DNA from: Paraburkholderia panacisoli
Lineage (GTDB): Bacteria > Pseudomonadota > Gammaproteobacteria > Burkholderiales > Burkholderiaceae
Assembly: GCF_008369935.1 (NCBI RefSeq)
Contig: NZ_VTUZ01000007.1
Span: 186,001 to 250,000 of the forward strand
Reading direction: 5' to 3'
DNA length: 64,000 nucleotides
In this document: positions 34,969-44,880 of the stretch, piece after piece
Position numbering within the stretch: the first letter of the stretch is position 1
Layout of the letters: every line of letters begins with the position of its first letter
The notes under the pieces: generated by a model
Database searches by the model: none
Told to the model about the DNA's origin: nothing
What the model saw: only the letters and a program-made list of their open reading frames with translations
Position numbers and translations under genes: made by a program

Positions 34969-36321
34969 ATGGAACTTGAGGCACGCACCATAAAAAATGT
35001 GACGGTCCGGCTCGTGCCGTTCCTGATCCTCTGCTACTTCATCGCCTATCTGGATCGCGTCAACGTCGGCTTTGCCGCGCTGCAGATGAACAAGGCGCTC
35101 GACTTGTCGGCCAGCGCGTTCGGTTTCGGCGCGGGCATCTTCTTCATCGCGTACTTCTTCTTCGAAGTGCCGTCCAATCTCCTGCTCGAACGCTTCGGCG
35201 CGCGCCGCTGGATCGCGCGGATCATGTTCACGTGGGGCATTCTGGCCGGCGCGATGGCGTTCATCCCCGACATTTCGCGCTTCACCGGACTCTCGGCGGC
35301 GCACGTCTTTTATGGGCTGCGCATCCTGCTGGGCGTGGCGGAGGCCGGGTTCTTCCCCGGCATCATCTTCCTGCTCACACTGTGGTTCCCCGCCGCGTAT
35401 CGCGGCCGCGTGGTCAGTTATTTCATGGCGGCGATTCCGCTGTCGACGGTGATCGGCGGGCCGATTTCCGGCGCGCTGCTTTCGCTGGACGGCCACGGCG
35501 GACTCGCCGGCTGGCAATGGGTGTATCTGATCGAAGCGCTGCCCGCCGTGCTGCTGTCGTTCGTCGTGCTGTTCTATCTGACCGACAAGCCCGCCGACGC
35601 CACCTGGCTCGCCACCGAGGAGCGCGACTGGCTGGTCGCGCGTCAGAAACAGGAGCGCGAGCATCGCGAGTCCGTGCGCGCGTTCAGCGTGAAGGAGGCG
35701 CTGATCAATCCGCGCGTTCTCGCGATCGCGCTGATCTACTTCGGTGCGAACGCGACCAACTACGGGCTGAGCTTCTTCCTGCCGCAAATCGTCAAGTCGT
35801 TCGGGCTCACCAATCTGCAGACGGGGTTCGTGACGTCGCTGCCGTATGTGGTCGGCGTGATCAGCATGGTGCTGTGGGGGCGGCGTTCGGACCGCAAGCT
35901 CGAACGCCGGTGGCACGTGGCGATTGCGCTGCTGGTCGCGGCCGGTGGCATCGCGGCGGCGGCCGGGCTCGACAATCCGGTGCAGAAGATGATCGCGCTG
36001 TCGATCGCCGGTTTCGGCATTTTCGGCTGCCTGCCGGTGATCTGGACCTTGCCGGCTTCTTTCCTGTCGGGCGCGGCGGCTGCGGGCGGCATCGCGGCGA
36101 TCAACTCGCTCGGCAATCTGGCGGGATTCTTCGGGCCGTTCGCGATGGGGTGGATCAAGGACAGCACGGGAGGCTTCGGCGCCGGGTTGCTATGCCTGTC
36201 GGGCGCGGGACTGGTGGGCGTCGCGGCCGTGTTGCTGCTGCATCACGATGCGTCGCTTGAAGCGTCGTCGTCGGGGTTGCCCCATCCGCGCGCAGCGGGG
36301 GCTAAGGTGGCGCGATCCTAG
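34969..36321 (+). CDS. MFS permease, anion:cation symporter (ACS) family
   Basis: A 450-residue major facilitator with 12 membrane segments. The opening (LVPFLILCYFIAYLDRVNVG, then GIFFIAYFFFEVPSNLLLER) is the signature of the ACS family, which includes phthalate, tartrate, hexuronate and hydroxyphenylacetate carriers. A long cytoplasmic loop lies near residue 230. A GGAGGAGA site precedes ATG 34969. It is a single gene with no catabolic neighbour, so the substrate is open. Confidence 0.92.
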   Translation: MELEARTIKNVTVRLVPFLILCYFIAYLDRVNVGFAALQMNKALDLSASAFGFGAGIFFIAYFFFEVPSNLLLERFGARRWIARIMFTWGILAGAMAFIPDISRFTGLSAAHVFYGLRILLGVAEAGFFPGIIFLLTLWFPAAYRGRVVSYFMAAIPLSTVIGGPISGALLSLDGHGGLAGWQWVYLIEALPAVLLSFVVLFYLTDKPADATWLATEERDWLVARQKQEREHRESVRAFSVKEALINPRVLAIALIYFGANATNYGLSFFLPQIVKSFGLTNLQTGFVTSLPYVVGVISMVLWGRRSDRKLERRWHVAIALLVAAGGIAAAAGLDNPVQKMIALSIAGFGIFGCLPVIWTLPASFLSGAAAAGGIAAINSLGNLAGFFGPFAMGWIKDSTGGFGAGLLCLSGAGLVGVAAVLLLHHDASLEASSSGLPHPRAAGAKVARS

Positions 36322-36366
36322 AGGCGGGTGAATTCAGAGAGCTACGACGAGAGGATGGAATTGCGC

Positions 36367-36607
36367 GGTGCGTGAACTGGAGCAGCCACGGCGAGGGTGT
36401 AACCGCGCCGTGTGCGAGCCGCGTGACTCACGCCGCGAGAACGCAATTACGCGCAGCGTAAGCCAGAGCGGTCATGGCGAAGACGTCTCCGCGCGCAGCA
36501 CTAGCCGCGAGGGCGACGCGGCGCGTGAGTGGGAGCAGCTACGCCATGAGGGCGTAGCCGCGCGCAAAGGCAGCCGGTGCAGCCACGCCGCGCAGACGCG
36601 ACCACGC
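36367..36607. repeat. degenerate tandem repeat of about 42-46 bp
   Basis: Five to six imperfect units share a GCGTGAG start, a GGAGCAGCYACG middle, and a GAGGGCGTARCCGCGCGC end. The clearest copies start near 36367 and 36520. The array lies between the MFS permease and the convergent end of the PBP1A gene. No gene is seen here. Confidence 0.6.
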
Positions 36608-36667
36608 ACAGCCCGAACCCAAGCCGACGCCGCGCGACCTCGACCGCACCGCCCGCCCCCTCAACAC

Positions 36668-39202
36668 TCACCGCGCCGCACCACCATTCGCCGACCCACC
36701 CGCGTCGGCCGCACTGCCGACATCCGGCGGCACGACATCATCCGGCGTGGGCGTCGGCGCGATGGCCGGTTCCCCGCCGCCATGCGCTTGCCCATCGACC
36801 GCCCCGCCCGCTGCCGTTGCAGCCGAGCCAGGCGCTGGCAGCAGCGGGGGCAGCGCGCGCGGTTCGACCACCGTTTCAGACGCGGCAGCCGACGCAGCGG
36901 CCGCAGCGGACCCTGCCGACGCCCCGCCCTCGACCGGCGCGACCGGCGCGACCGGTGCGACCGGCGCCCGGCGCGCCGGACCGCGCGTCACCACCGGTTT
37001 CTCCGGCTTGGCCGGCGCGGCCGCGAACAGCTGCTGGAACCACTCGCGCAAGCGCGCCGAGCGCCCGGCGAACCAGCCCGGCTCCTGCGTCGTATCAAAC
37101 CTGACATGGCTGTCGACCAGCCTTGAACGCTGCGCGCGCTGGAAGAAATCGCCGACGATCGGCAGCGCGCTATGCGCCCCCTGCCCCCAGTAGTCGCTGC
37201 GCAACGTCACGCGGCTGTCGTTGAAGCCCACCCACGCGCCCGCCACCAGTTGCGGATGAATCAGGATGAACCAGCCGTCCGCGTTGCCCTGGGTGGTGCC
37301 CGTCTTGCCGGCGACATCGCCGCGCACGCCGAAGCGACTGCGAATGCTCGACCCCGTGCCCCGGCTCACGACATCGCGCATCACGTCGATCAGCGTACGG
37401 GCGGTGTCGGCGGGCAGTTCCTGCTGCGCCGGCGCCGGCGCGAACTCGGCCAGCACCTCGCCGTTGCGGTCTTCGATCCGCGTGACCATCACCGGCTCCA
37501 CGTAGCCGCCGAGATTGGCGATCGTGCCGTACGCCGACACCATCTCCTTCAGCGTGACCGGGCTCGTGCCGAGCGCGAGCGAAGGCACCGGGTCCAGTTC
37601 GCTGTCGCGCACGCCCATCGCGCGAGCGAGCCGCGCGACCTTGTTCGGGCCGACCGTCTCCATCACCTGCGCGGTGATGCGGTTGCGCGAATACGCGAGC
37701 GCGTCGCGCAGGCTGATCGCACGCGCGCTCGGCTCGTCCTCGTCGCTCGGACGCCAGATTTCACCGCCCGCCAGCGGGATTTCGACCGGTTTGTCGACGA
37801 AAGTATCGGACGGTTTCGCGCCGGCCTCGAAGGCCGCCGCGTAGACGAACGGCTTGAAGGTCGAGCCCGGCTGACGGCGCGCCTGCTGCACGTGGTCGAA
37901 CGGGTCCTGGCTGAAGTCGCGGCTGCCGACCCACGCCCTGATCTGGCCGCTGCGCGGGTCCATTGCGAGGAAATCCGCTTGCACGCGCGTTTTCGACTCG
38001 CAGACCGAACGCACCAGATCGCGGTCGGACGCGACGCGCTTGAGCGCATCTTCATCGCTCAGGCCCGTCTGTTTCGCGGCGCGATAGTCCGGCGTCTCGC
38101 GCAGAAAGGTCTGCAGCAGATCCTTGTCGCCCGCGCAGCCCGCGCGCGTACCCCACGCCGAGTTCGCGATGCCCTGCAACTGGTTGCCCTGCAGCGTGAC
38201 CGCCTGGGTCGCCATGGTCTGCAAACGCGAATCGATGGTGGTGCGCACCACCAGACCGTCCGAGTAGATGTTGTAGTCGTTGCGATCGGCCCACGCCGCG
38301 AGCCACTTGCGCAGTTGCTGCGCAAAATGCGGCGCGGGTCCGGGCGGCTCGGTCTGACGCTCGAAGTCGATGCGCAGCGCCCGAACCTTCAGCGTGTCGT
38401 AAGCGGCGGGCGTCAGCTTGCCGTACTTGACCATCTGCGCGAGCACCGTGTTACGGCGCTGCAGCGCGCGCTCCGGGTTGAGCACCGGGTTGTAGTAGCT
38501 GTTGCCCTTGAGCATGCCGGCGAGCGTCGCGGCTTCCAGCACGTTCAGGTCGGACGCCGATTTGTCGAAATAGGTGCGCGCGGCCATCTCGATGCCATAC
38601 GCGTTGTAGAGAAACGGCACCGTGTTCAGGTAGGTCTCGAGAATCTCGTCCTTGGTGTAGAGCGCCTCGATCTTGAAGGCCGTGATCGCTTCCTTGAGCT
38701 TGCGAGTGAGCGTCGGCGCGCGGCCGATCTCGTCGGGATAGAGATTGCGCGCGAGCTGCTGGGTGATGGTCGAGCCGCCCTGCCGGTCGCCGGAAAACGT
38801 ATGCAGCGCGGCCGATGCCGTGCGCCGCCAGTCGAGGCCGAAATGCTGGTAGAAGCGGTGATCTTCGGTGGCGATCAGCGCGTTCACCACGTTCGGCGAG
38901 ATGTCCTTGAGCTTGACCCATTCGCGGTTGGACGGCTTGAATTCGGCGAGCAGCTTGCCGTCGGCCGACAGAATCCGCGCGGGCTGCTCGATCTTCGCCT
39001 TGCGGATGTCGCCGATGCCCGGCGTGAACGGAATCAGCGCGAGCACATACAGGAGCAGCAGCACCGGCAGCGCGGCGCACGCCCACGCTACGCCGCGCCG
39101 GGTAGGATGGCGCAAGTGCCACATGGCCTGCGCAATGAGCGGGTTCACGAAGGTCAGCCCTTTGTCGAGGGCCGCCAGAAACGAGGGGATGAGGCGCTTC
39201 AC
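36668..39202 (-). CDS. mrcA: penicillin-binding protein 1A, bifunctional peptidoglycan synthase
   Basis: An 844-residue class A PBP. One membrane helix (about residues 37-59) is followed by the GT51 glycosyltransferase ([13 protein letters not shown] with catalytic Glu about 113; [14 protein letters not shown]). The transpeptidase follows: nucleophile S447 in [11 protein letters not shown], and KTGTT. The last 110 or so residues are a low-complexity Pro/Ala/Gly tail. The start is uncertain: GTG 39202 is used, GTG 39295 would add 31 Arg-rich residues, and ATG 39124 would remove 26. It is divergent from fabV. Confidence 0.9.
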   Translation of the reverse strand: MKRLIPSFLAALDKGLTFVNPLIAQAMWHLRHPTRRGVAWACAALPVLLLLYVLALIPFTPGIGDIRKAKIEQPARILSADGKLLAEFKPSNREWVKLKDISPNVVNALIATEDHRFYQHFGLDWRRTASAALHTFSGDRQGGSTITQQLARNLYPDEIGRAPTLTRKLKEAITAFKIEALYTKDEILETYLNTVPFLYNAYGIEMAARTYFDKSASDLNVLEAATLAGMLKGNSYYNPVLNPERALQRRNTVLAQMVKYGKLTPAAYDTLKVRALRIDFERQTEPPGPAPHFAQQLRKWLAAWADRNDYNIYSDGLVVRTTIDSRLQTMATQAVTLQGNQLQGIANSAWGTRAGCAGDKDLLQTFLRETPDYRAAKQTGLSDEDALKRVASDRDLVRSVCESKTRVQADFLAMDPRSGQIRAWVGSRDFSQDPFDHVQQARRQPGSTFKPFVYAAAFEAGAKPSDTFVDKPVEIPLAGGEIWRPSDEDEPSARAISLRDALAYSRNRITAQVMETVGPNKVARLARAMGVRDSELDPVPSLALGTSPVTLKEMVSAYGTIANLGGYVEPVMVTRIEDRNGEVLAEFAPAPAQQELPADTARTLIDVMRDVVSRGTGSSIRSRFGVRGDVAGKTGTTQGNADGWFILIHPQLVAGAWVGFNDSRVTLRSDYWGQGAHSALPIVGDFFQRAQRSRLVDSHVRFDTTQEPGWFAGRSARLREWFQQLFAAAPAKPEKPVVTRGPARRAPVAPVAPVAPVEGGASAGSAAAAASAAASETVVEPRALPPLLPAPGSAATAAGGAVDGQAHGGGEPAIAPTPTPDDVVPPDVGSAADAGGSANGGAAR
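36931..36966. repeat. 9-bp tandem repeat in the PBP1A tail
   Basis: CGACCGGCG is repeated four times (third copy CGACCGGTG) in the coding sequence. On the minus strand it encodes an (Ala-Pro-Val) series. Copy number may vary between strains. Confidence 0.85.
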
Positions 39203-39317
39203 GCTTGCTACCGTCTGCCGGGAAAGGCGCAATCCTACCAAGATGCGCGGCGGCAGCCGAAATTTGCGGCGCGCGCGGCCAAACCAGCGCGGCACGCCCG
39301 CGGCAATCGCGGGCCAC

Positions 39318-39323
39318 TATAAT
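39318..39323 (+). promoter_or_regulatory. candidate -10 element of fabV
   Basis: A perfect TATAAT lies 29 bp before the fabV ATG. No good -35 hexamer was found at 16-18 bp upstream. It overlaps the region where the longest PBP1A start (39295) would be, which speaks against that longer start. Confidence 0.5.
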
Positions 39324-39351
39324 GTCGCCAAATTCCGACAAGAGGTGCTTC

Positions 39352-40548
39352 ATGATCATCAAACCGCGCGTGCGTGGCTTTATCTGCGTTTCCACCCATC
39401 CGACCGGCTGCGAGGCCAACGTCAAGGAACAGATCGAGTACGTCGAAGCACGCGGCCCCATCGCCAATGGCCCGAAGAAAGTGCTCGTGATCGGCGCATC
39501 CACCGGCTACGGCCTGGCCGCGCGCATCAGCGCCGCGTTCGGTTGCGGCGCGGACACGCTCGGCGTGTTCTTCGAGCGCGCCGGCAGCGAAACCAAGGCG
39601 GGCACCGCCGGCTGGTATAACAGCGCCGCGTTCGAGAAATTCGCCACGGAAAAGGGTCTGTACGCGACCAGCATCAACGGCGACGCGTTCTCCGATGAAG
39701 TCAAGCAGCGCACCATCGAGGTCATCAAACGCGATCTCGGTCAGGTCGACCTGGTGGTCTACAGCCTCGCCGCGCCCAAGCGCACACATCCGAAGAGCGG
39801 CGAAGTGTTCAGCTCGACGCTCAAGCCGATCGGCCGCGCCGTGAATCTGCGCGGCATCGACACGGACAAGGAAGTGATCAAGGAAACGGTCCTCGAACCG
39901 GCGACGCAGACCGAAATCGACCACACCGTCGCGGTGATGGGCGGCGAAGACTGGCAGATGTGGATCGACGCGCTGCTCGAAGCCGGCGTGCTCGCGGACG
40001 GCGCGAAGACCACCGCGTTCACCTACCTCGGCGAAAAGATTACCCACGACATCTACTGGAACGGCTCGATCGGCGCGGCCAAGAAAGACCTCGACCAGAA
40101 AGTGCTGGGCATCCGCGCGAAGCTCGCAGCCAAGGGCGCAGACGCGCGCGTGTCGGTGCTCAAGGCGGTCGTCACGCAGGCCAGCTCCGCGATTCCGATG
40201 ATGCCGCTGTATCTGTCGCTGCTCTTCAAGGTGATGAAGGAGAAAGGCACGCACGAAGGCTGCATCGAGCAGGTCTATGGTCTGTACAAGGAGAGCCTCT
40301 ACGGCGCCGCGCCGCATCTCGACGACGAAGGCCGGCTGCGCGCGGACTACAAGGAACTCGACCCCGAAGTGCAGCAGCGCGTGCAGGCGCTGTGGGGCCA
40401 GGTGACCAACGAAAATATCTACGAACTCACCGACTTCAGCGGCTACAAGACCGATTTTCTGCGGCTCTTCGGCTTCGAGATCGCGGGCGTGGACTATGAC
40501 GCGGACGTCAATCCCGACGTGCAGATTCCGAAGCTCGTGCAGGTTTGA
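39352..40548 (+). CDS. fabV: trans-2-enoyl-CoA/ACP reductase FabV
   Basis: A 398-residue NADH-dependent enoyl-ACP reductase of the FabV type. It has the opening [20 protein letters not shown], cofactor site [14 protein letters not shown] near residue 46, [11 protein letters not shown], and the FabV-specific Y-x8-K in [10 protein letters not shown]. It completes each fatty-acid elongation cycle and is known to be insensitive to triclosan. AGAGGTG precedes the ATG. Single gene; divergent from PBP1A. Confidence 0.95.
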   Translation: MIIKPRVRGFICVSTHPTGCEANVKEQIEYVEARGPIANGPKKVLVIGASTGYGLAARISAAFGCGADTLGVFFERAGSETKAGTAGWYNSAAFEKFATEKGLYATSINGDAFSDEVKQRTIEVIKRDLGQVDLVVYSLAAPKRTHPKSGEVFSSTLKPIGRAVNLRGIDTDKEVIKETVLEPATQTEIDHTVAVMGGEDWQMWIDALLEAGVLADGAKTTAFTYLGEKITHDIYWNGSIGAAKKDLDQKVLGIRAKLAAKGADARVSVLKAVVTQASSAIPMMPLYLSLLFKVMKEKGTHEGCIEQVYGLYKESLYGAAPHLDDEGRLRADYKELDPEVQQRVQALWGQVTNENIYELTDFSGYKTDFLRLFGFEIAGVDYDADVNPDVQIPKLVQV

Positions 40549-40660
40549 CGGAGTACGGCGGCGGGCACGCGTCGCGCGGGCTCGTCGCTTGACGGCGCAG
40601 TTCGTGTCGCGTCGACGGGCTGCCGCAATTCACAGCGCAAGGCGCGAAGGCGTGCGTGCG

Positions 40661-41233
40661 ATGACATTCGAAGCAGCCGAAGCCACGCTGTGGCAGCTCG
40701 TGCAGTGCTACACGGGCCGGGTCGGATACCGGCGCGGCGTGAAGTCCGAAGGACTGTCGGCGAGCCCGCCGGTCATCGATTGCTCGGGCTGGACCGCCCT
40801 GCTGCTGTCGCGAGCACTGCAAGCGCAAAACGAGGCGGCCGGGCGCACCCTGTTCGCCGCCGACGACATCGATGCGCTGCACAGCTGGTCCGACCGCATC
40901 ATCGCCGAGATCGGGCAGCGCACGGGATACATGCTGGAAGGAACCGCCATCACGGCCGACGCGCTGCCGCGCTGCGCGACCATCGGACTGAAGATCGGCA
41001 AGCCCGCGTGGGCAATCAATCATCCGCGGCTGCGGGGCATCACGCATATCGTGCAGGTCGTCCGCCGTCCGGACGACGACGCGCCGTTCGTTTCGGAATC
41101 GTTTGACGGTTCGGTCAGCGGCATCCGGCTCACGCCGCTGGCGCAGTGGCTTGCGCGCGCGCAGCCGACGATCGGCGCGAATGAAGCGTGGGCCGTCGAC
41201 CCATTCCGGCTGGCCGCCAGCGCCTCGCGTTAG
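40661..41233 (+). CDS. NlpC/P60-like cysteine peptidase/amidase domain protein
   Basis: A 190-residue protein with a probable papain-like core. Cys41 lies in VIDCSGWTALLLS, a pattern like the DCSG motif of NlpC/P60 hydrolases, and His129 lies in GITHIVQVV at the place of the catalytic His. There is no signal peptide. Such enzymes cut peptidoglycan peptides. It is convergent with a Rap1a/Tai-like gene, 21 bp apart, so an effector/immunity relation is possible but unproven. The ATG has only a weak ribosome-binding site. The NlpC/P60 call rests on these two motifs. Confidence 0.6.
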   Translation: MTFEAAEATLWQLVQCYTGRVGYRRGVKSEGLSASPPVIDCSGWTALLLSRALQAQNEAAGRTLFAADDIDALHSWSDRIIAEIGQRTGYMLEGTAITADALPRCATIGLKIGKPAWAINHPRLRGITHIVQVVRRPDDDAPFVSESFDGSVSGIRLTPLAQWLARAQPTIGANEAWAVDPFRLAASASR

Positions 41234-41254
41234 CAGGGCCGGCGGGTCACGGGG

Positions 41255-41599
41255 TCAGCAGGGAAACGCGCCCTGAAGCGAGCGGAGAATCGCGAGGCCG
41301 ACCGGAAAATCGTCCGAAATGCCCGGGTGATTGGTGAAAAACGCGTCGAGCAACGGATAGACGGTCTGATTGCCGATTGCGAGCGTTTGCGGCGGGCAGA
41401 ACAGCGGCGGACGCTTCTTCGAGACCAGGTCGCCGTTCGCCCAGCCGAGCGCGTTGATCGTGCCGGTAATGTACGCGGCGTAGACGGAGTTGTTATCCGT
41501 ATGCGCCCATTGTTTGTATTGCGAAGCCGTCATCTCGGCGCTCGCACTCACCGTGAAAAACGCTGTCAGCAGAGCCAGCGCCAATTTCGATACCCGCAT
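41255..41599 (-). CDS. Rap1a/Tai-family-like secreted protein
   Basis: A 114-residue exported protein. The signal peptide covers about residues 1-21 (LALALLTAFFTVSASAEM). The mature part has a central FCPPQTL and ends GLAILRSLQGAFPC, the pattern of Rap1a/Tai immunity proteins, which have paired Cys and a terminal ALxxAFPC-like block. Known members guard the periplasm against type VI amidase effectors. GAAGG precedes ATG 41599. No type VI secretion genes are in the window, and many orphan members exist. Confidence 0.75.
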   Translation of the reverse strand: MRVSKLALALLTAFFTVSASAEMTASQYKQWAHTDNNSVYAAYITGTINALGWANGDLVSKKRPPLFCPPQTLAIGNQTVYPLLDAFFTNHPGISDDFPVGLAILRSLQGAFPC

Positions 41600-41750
41600 T
41601 CTCGAACCTTCAAACTGAGTCGCAAAGGCGGCCATTGTAGGTGAGTCGGGAGGCGGTATGCACAAGCGTTGCGCGCGCATGAATCCGTAAGCGCGGAGCA
41701 AGGATTTTCGTAAGCAGCGCGGGCGCTGCAAAGCGCCCTGGGCGCACCGC

Positions 41751-42374
41751 TCACGGTGTGCCGTTGCGGCAGTACTCGCGGTAACCTTCGCGCTCGCCAA
41801 GACGCGCCATGTAGGCCGCAACCGCCGGAAATTCAGCGTGCTGCAGCGGCGTTTCGAGCCAGCGGTTGACGGACAGCGCGATCGGAATGTCCGCGAGCGA
41901 GAACGCCTGCCCCGCGATGAACGCGCCGGTCCGCGCCAACTGCCCTTCGACGATCGCCATATGCCTGGTCCAGTTCGCGCATGACAGTGCGATCTGCTGC
42001 CGGTCCTGATGGGCCGGCGAGTGCCGCACCAGCGCGAGAAACGCGTAGCTCCACGAGCGATTCAGCTCGCTCGCCTGCCAGTCGATCCATTGATCGCAGC
42101 GCGCGCGCTCGCCCGGGTCGGCCGGGTAAAGCGCGTCGCCGTGATAGCGGCCCGCCAGGTAGCGGATGATCGAATTGGACTCCCACAGCACGAAGTCGCC
42201 GTCGCGGATCACGGGAACCATCGCGTTCGGATTGAGCGCGCGAAATTCCGCGGTGTCCGTCGCGCGAAATCCGGAGCCCCAGTCCTCCTGCTCGAAGGAC
42301 AGCCCGAGTTCCGCGCAGGTCCACAGCACCTTGCGCACGTTGATGGATGAGGTCTTGCCGAGTATCTGCAGCAT
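41751..42374 (-). CDS. glutathione S-transferase
   Basis: A 207-residue GST. The N-terminal thioredoxin-like domain contains [29 protein letters not shown] and the glutathione-binding [13 protein letters not shown]. The C-terminal helical domain contains [10 protein letters not shown]. The GSH-activating residue is probably the serine near the start. The substrate is unknown. It is 115 bp downstream of a LysR gene on the same strand. Confidence 0.9.
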   Translation of the reverse strand: MLQILGKTSSINVRKVLWTCAELGLSFEQEDWGSGFRATDTAEFRALNPNAMVPVIRDGDFVLWESNSIIRYLAGRYHGDALYPADPGERARCDQWIDWQASELNRSWSYAFLALVRHSPAHQDRQQIALSCANWTRHMAIVEGQLARTGAFIAGQAFSLADIPIALSVNRWLETPLQHAEFPAVAAYMARLGEREGYREYCRNGTP

Positions 42375-42489
42375 GGGACGTGGCGTCTCGAGTGGTTGCG
42401 ATGCCTGGATGAACCGGAACGGAACAGCTTGCGCGCAGGGGTTTGCATGCGATCCGCGTCACGCCGCGCGGCGTGGCACGCACAGCCCT

Positions 42490-43395
42490 TCAATTGTCTG
42501 CCGCTTTGAGCGTCGCCTGCTCGCCGATCATGTCGTACAGCGCCTGCGCGGCCGGCGACAGATGCGCGGTCTTGCGCGCGACCAGAACGAGCGTGCGGGA
42601 CACGACCGGCTGCGTGAGTTCGACCGTGCAAACCGTAGGATACGCGCCCTTCTGAAGCGCGAGCGCCGGCACCACCGCCGCGCCGACGCCTTGCGCGACC
42701 AGCCCCACGGCGGTCGAACTGCGCTGCACTTCGTAGAACGAGCGCAGCGCGAGACCGCTCGCCTCCAGCGCGACATCGAGCAGCGCGCGGTTGCCGCTCA
42801 CCTCGCCGGCAAAGATCAGCGGATAGGCTTGCAGTTGCCGCCACGCAATCCGCCGGCGCTTCGCCAGCGCGTGATCCTGATGGCAGATCAGCACATATCG
42901 GTCCTCTGTCAGGGGCACGCTTGCCAGATCCGGGTGGGGGTCACGCGCGATGTTGATGCCGAATTCGACCTCCCGGCGCAGCACGGCCTCCTCCACCGCG
43001 GACGACGCGTGATCGAGAATCTTGATGCGGTTGTGCGGATAACGCGCCGCATACGCCTGAAGAATGCGCGGCAGATATTGCACGCCGACGGTCGGCACGC
43101 ACGCAATCGACACGTCGCCGCGGCGGGCCTCGCCCGTTTCGCGGATTTCGACCAGCGCGTCGGCTAGTTCGCCGAGCAGGCGGCGCGCCTGCGGCAAAAA
43201 ACTGCGGCCGATCTCGGTCAGCGCCATCGAACGCGTGGTCCGTTCGATCAGCGTGACGCCGAGAAAGGTTTCGAGCTTGCGCAGCCGCTGGGTGATCGCC
43301 GTTTGCGTGACGTGCAGCGAATCGGCCGCGCTCTGGAAGCTGCCGCGATCCGCGATCGCCACGAATGCCTGCACGCCGAGGGTGTCGATTTTCAT
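42490..43395 (-). CDS. LysR-family regulator divergent from tam
   Basis: A 301-residue LysR protein (MKIDTLGVQAFVAIADRGSF, HTH LHVTQTAITQRLRKLETFLG). It is upstream of the GST on the same strand and divergent from tam with a 145-bp gap. It may control either. The effector domain is normal in length. Target and ligand are unknown. Confidence 0.88.
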   Translation of the reverse strand: MKIDTLGVQAFVAIADRGSFQSAADSLHVTQTAITQRLRKLETFLGVTLIERTTRSMALTEIGRSFLPQARRLLGELADALVEIRETGEARRGDVSIACVPTVGVQYLPRILQAYAARYPHNRIKILDHASSAVEEAVLRREVEFGINIARDPHPDLASVPLTEDRYVLICHQDHALAKRRRIAWRQLQAYPLIFAGEVSGNRALLDVALEASGLALRSFYEVQRSSTAVGLVAQGVGAAVVPALALQKGAYPTVCTVELTQPVVSRTLVLVARKTAHLSPAAQALYDMIGEQATLKAADN

Positions 43396-43540
43396 TAGAA
43401 AAATGAAGGAATCGGAATCATAAATTCATTTTACTGCACCGGCTGGGCCGCCGAGAATGCACGCACTGGATCGGTTCGGTACGCCGCCAATGCGGGCGCC
43501 GACCGCCGGTCCGGCTATTGCGCACACAAGGAGCAATCAG

Positions 43541-44314
43541 ATGACAGCGACGACGGATTGGCAGGCGAAACAGTACGTGCTGTTCGAAAACGAGCGCACG
43601 CGCCCGGTCAGGGATCTGCTGGCGGCGGTGCCGGCCACGGACGTGCGGATCGCCGTGGACCTCGGCTGCGGCCCCGGCAATTCCACCGAAACGCTCGCGG
43701 CGCACGCGTCGGGCGCGGCGATCAGCGGGCTGGACAATTCCACCGACATGATCGCCGCGGCCCGTCGACGCCTGCCGCAATGCCAGTTTGACATCGGCGA
43801 CATTGCGACGTGGAACGCCGCCGGACCGTACGACCTGATCCTCGCAAACGCGGTGATGCAATGGGTGCCTGACCACGAGCGGCTGTTTCCGTCGCTCGTG
43901 ACAAAACTCGCGCCGGGCGGCAGCCTCGCCGTGCAGATGCCCGACAACCTGGATGAACCCGCGCACCGTCTGCTACGCGAGGTCGCGGCGCACGGCCCGT
44001 GGGCGCATCAGCTCGAAGGCGTCGAGCGGACCATGCGCCACGGCGCCGGCTGGTATTACGGCTTGCTCAAGCCGCTGTGCGCGCGGGTCGACGTGTGGCG
44101 CACCGTCTACCATCACCCGCTCGCGGGCGCCGACGCGGTGGTCGAATGGTTCAAGGGCAGCGCGCTGCGGCCGTTTCTCGCGAAGCTCGACGCGGCCGAA
44201 CAATCGGCCTTTCTGCAGTGCTATCGCGACGAAATCGCTGCCGCCTATCCGGCACTTGACGACGGCACGGTGTTGCTGCCGTTTCCGCGGCTTTTCATCG
44301 TCGCCACACGGTAG
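43541..44314 (+). CDS. tam: trans-aconitate 2-methyltransferase-like
   Basis: A 257-residue class I SAM-dependent methyltransferase. Motif I is VDLGCGPGNSTETLA, followed by LILANAVMQWVPDHERLFPSL, which is characteristic of Tam. Tam methylates trans-aconitate, a spontaneous inhibitor formed from cis-aconitate. AAGGAG lies before ATG 43541. Function is by family; a relaxed substrate is possible. Confidence 0.88.
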   Translation: MTATTDWQAKQYVLFENERTRPVRDLLAAVPATDVRIAVDLGCGPGNSTETLAAHASGAAISGLDNSTDMIAAARRRLPQCQFDIGDIATWNAAGPYDLILANAVMQWVPDHERLFPSLVTKLAPGGSLAVQMPDNLDEPAHRLLREVAAHGPWAHQLEGVERTMRHGAGWYYGLLKPLCARVDVWRTVYHHPLAGADAVVEWFKGSALRPFLAKLDAAEQSAFLQCYRDEIAAAYPALDDGTVLLPFPRLFIVATR

Positions 44315-44485
44315 CCGCGCTAGCGGACCGCCACGCTGCGTGCTCGTCCGCGACGCTTGCGGGCCAAGAGTGCGCCAGGGTACGTAGGTAATTGCCGCGC
44401 TTGAATTTTGCGTGATATTGTTACTGAAAGCGGAGGATGGCGGCCCGCCGTCCTCACCGGGCAATTTACAGCAGCGAGCGTCGCC

Positions 44486-44851
44486 ATGAGTGATGTACGC
44501 CAACATCTGAGTCCACGGGACCGTTTGGAGCTGTTGTGCTGGCTCACATGCGGAAGCCTTGGTGCCTATTATCTGAATGAGGACTGGCCCGACGCGGCGT
44601 TCCACGTGCAGGCCGCGCACAAGTGGCTCGACCGCCGCGCGCGCGAAGCCGACTGGCTGAGCATCGCGAAGCTGTCGGCCACGGCGGTCCAGATCGCGCA
44701 GCGGCACGCCCGCTTCGTCGATACCGACTGGGCGCGCGACGCGGTCGAAGAAATCCTCGATACCGATGAACTCGACCCGCAAGCACGACTGCTCCAGCAG
44801 GTGCTCGCGGATTGCCAGAACGCGCTGGCGGATCGGCGCCTCGCGGATTGA
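44486..44851 (+). CDS. hypothetical helical protein, 121 residues
   Basis: A small, probably all-helical soluble protein (MSDVRQHLSPRDRLELLCWL, then AREADWLSIAKLSATAVQIA). No family recognised. It follows tam by 171 bp on the same strand and is convergent with the porin gene. Open frame starts at 44408, but ATG 44486 begins the protein-like part. Codon use is normal for the window. Confidence 0.65.
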   Translation: MSDVRQHLSPRDRLELLCWLTCGSLGAYYLNEDWPDAAFHVQAAHKWLDRRAREADWLSIAKLSATAVQIAQRHARFVDTDWARDAVEEILDTDELDPQARLLQQVLADCQNALADRRLAD

Positions 44852-44880
44852 GATTAGATGATTTTCCGGCTGCGGCACGC

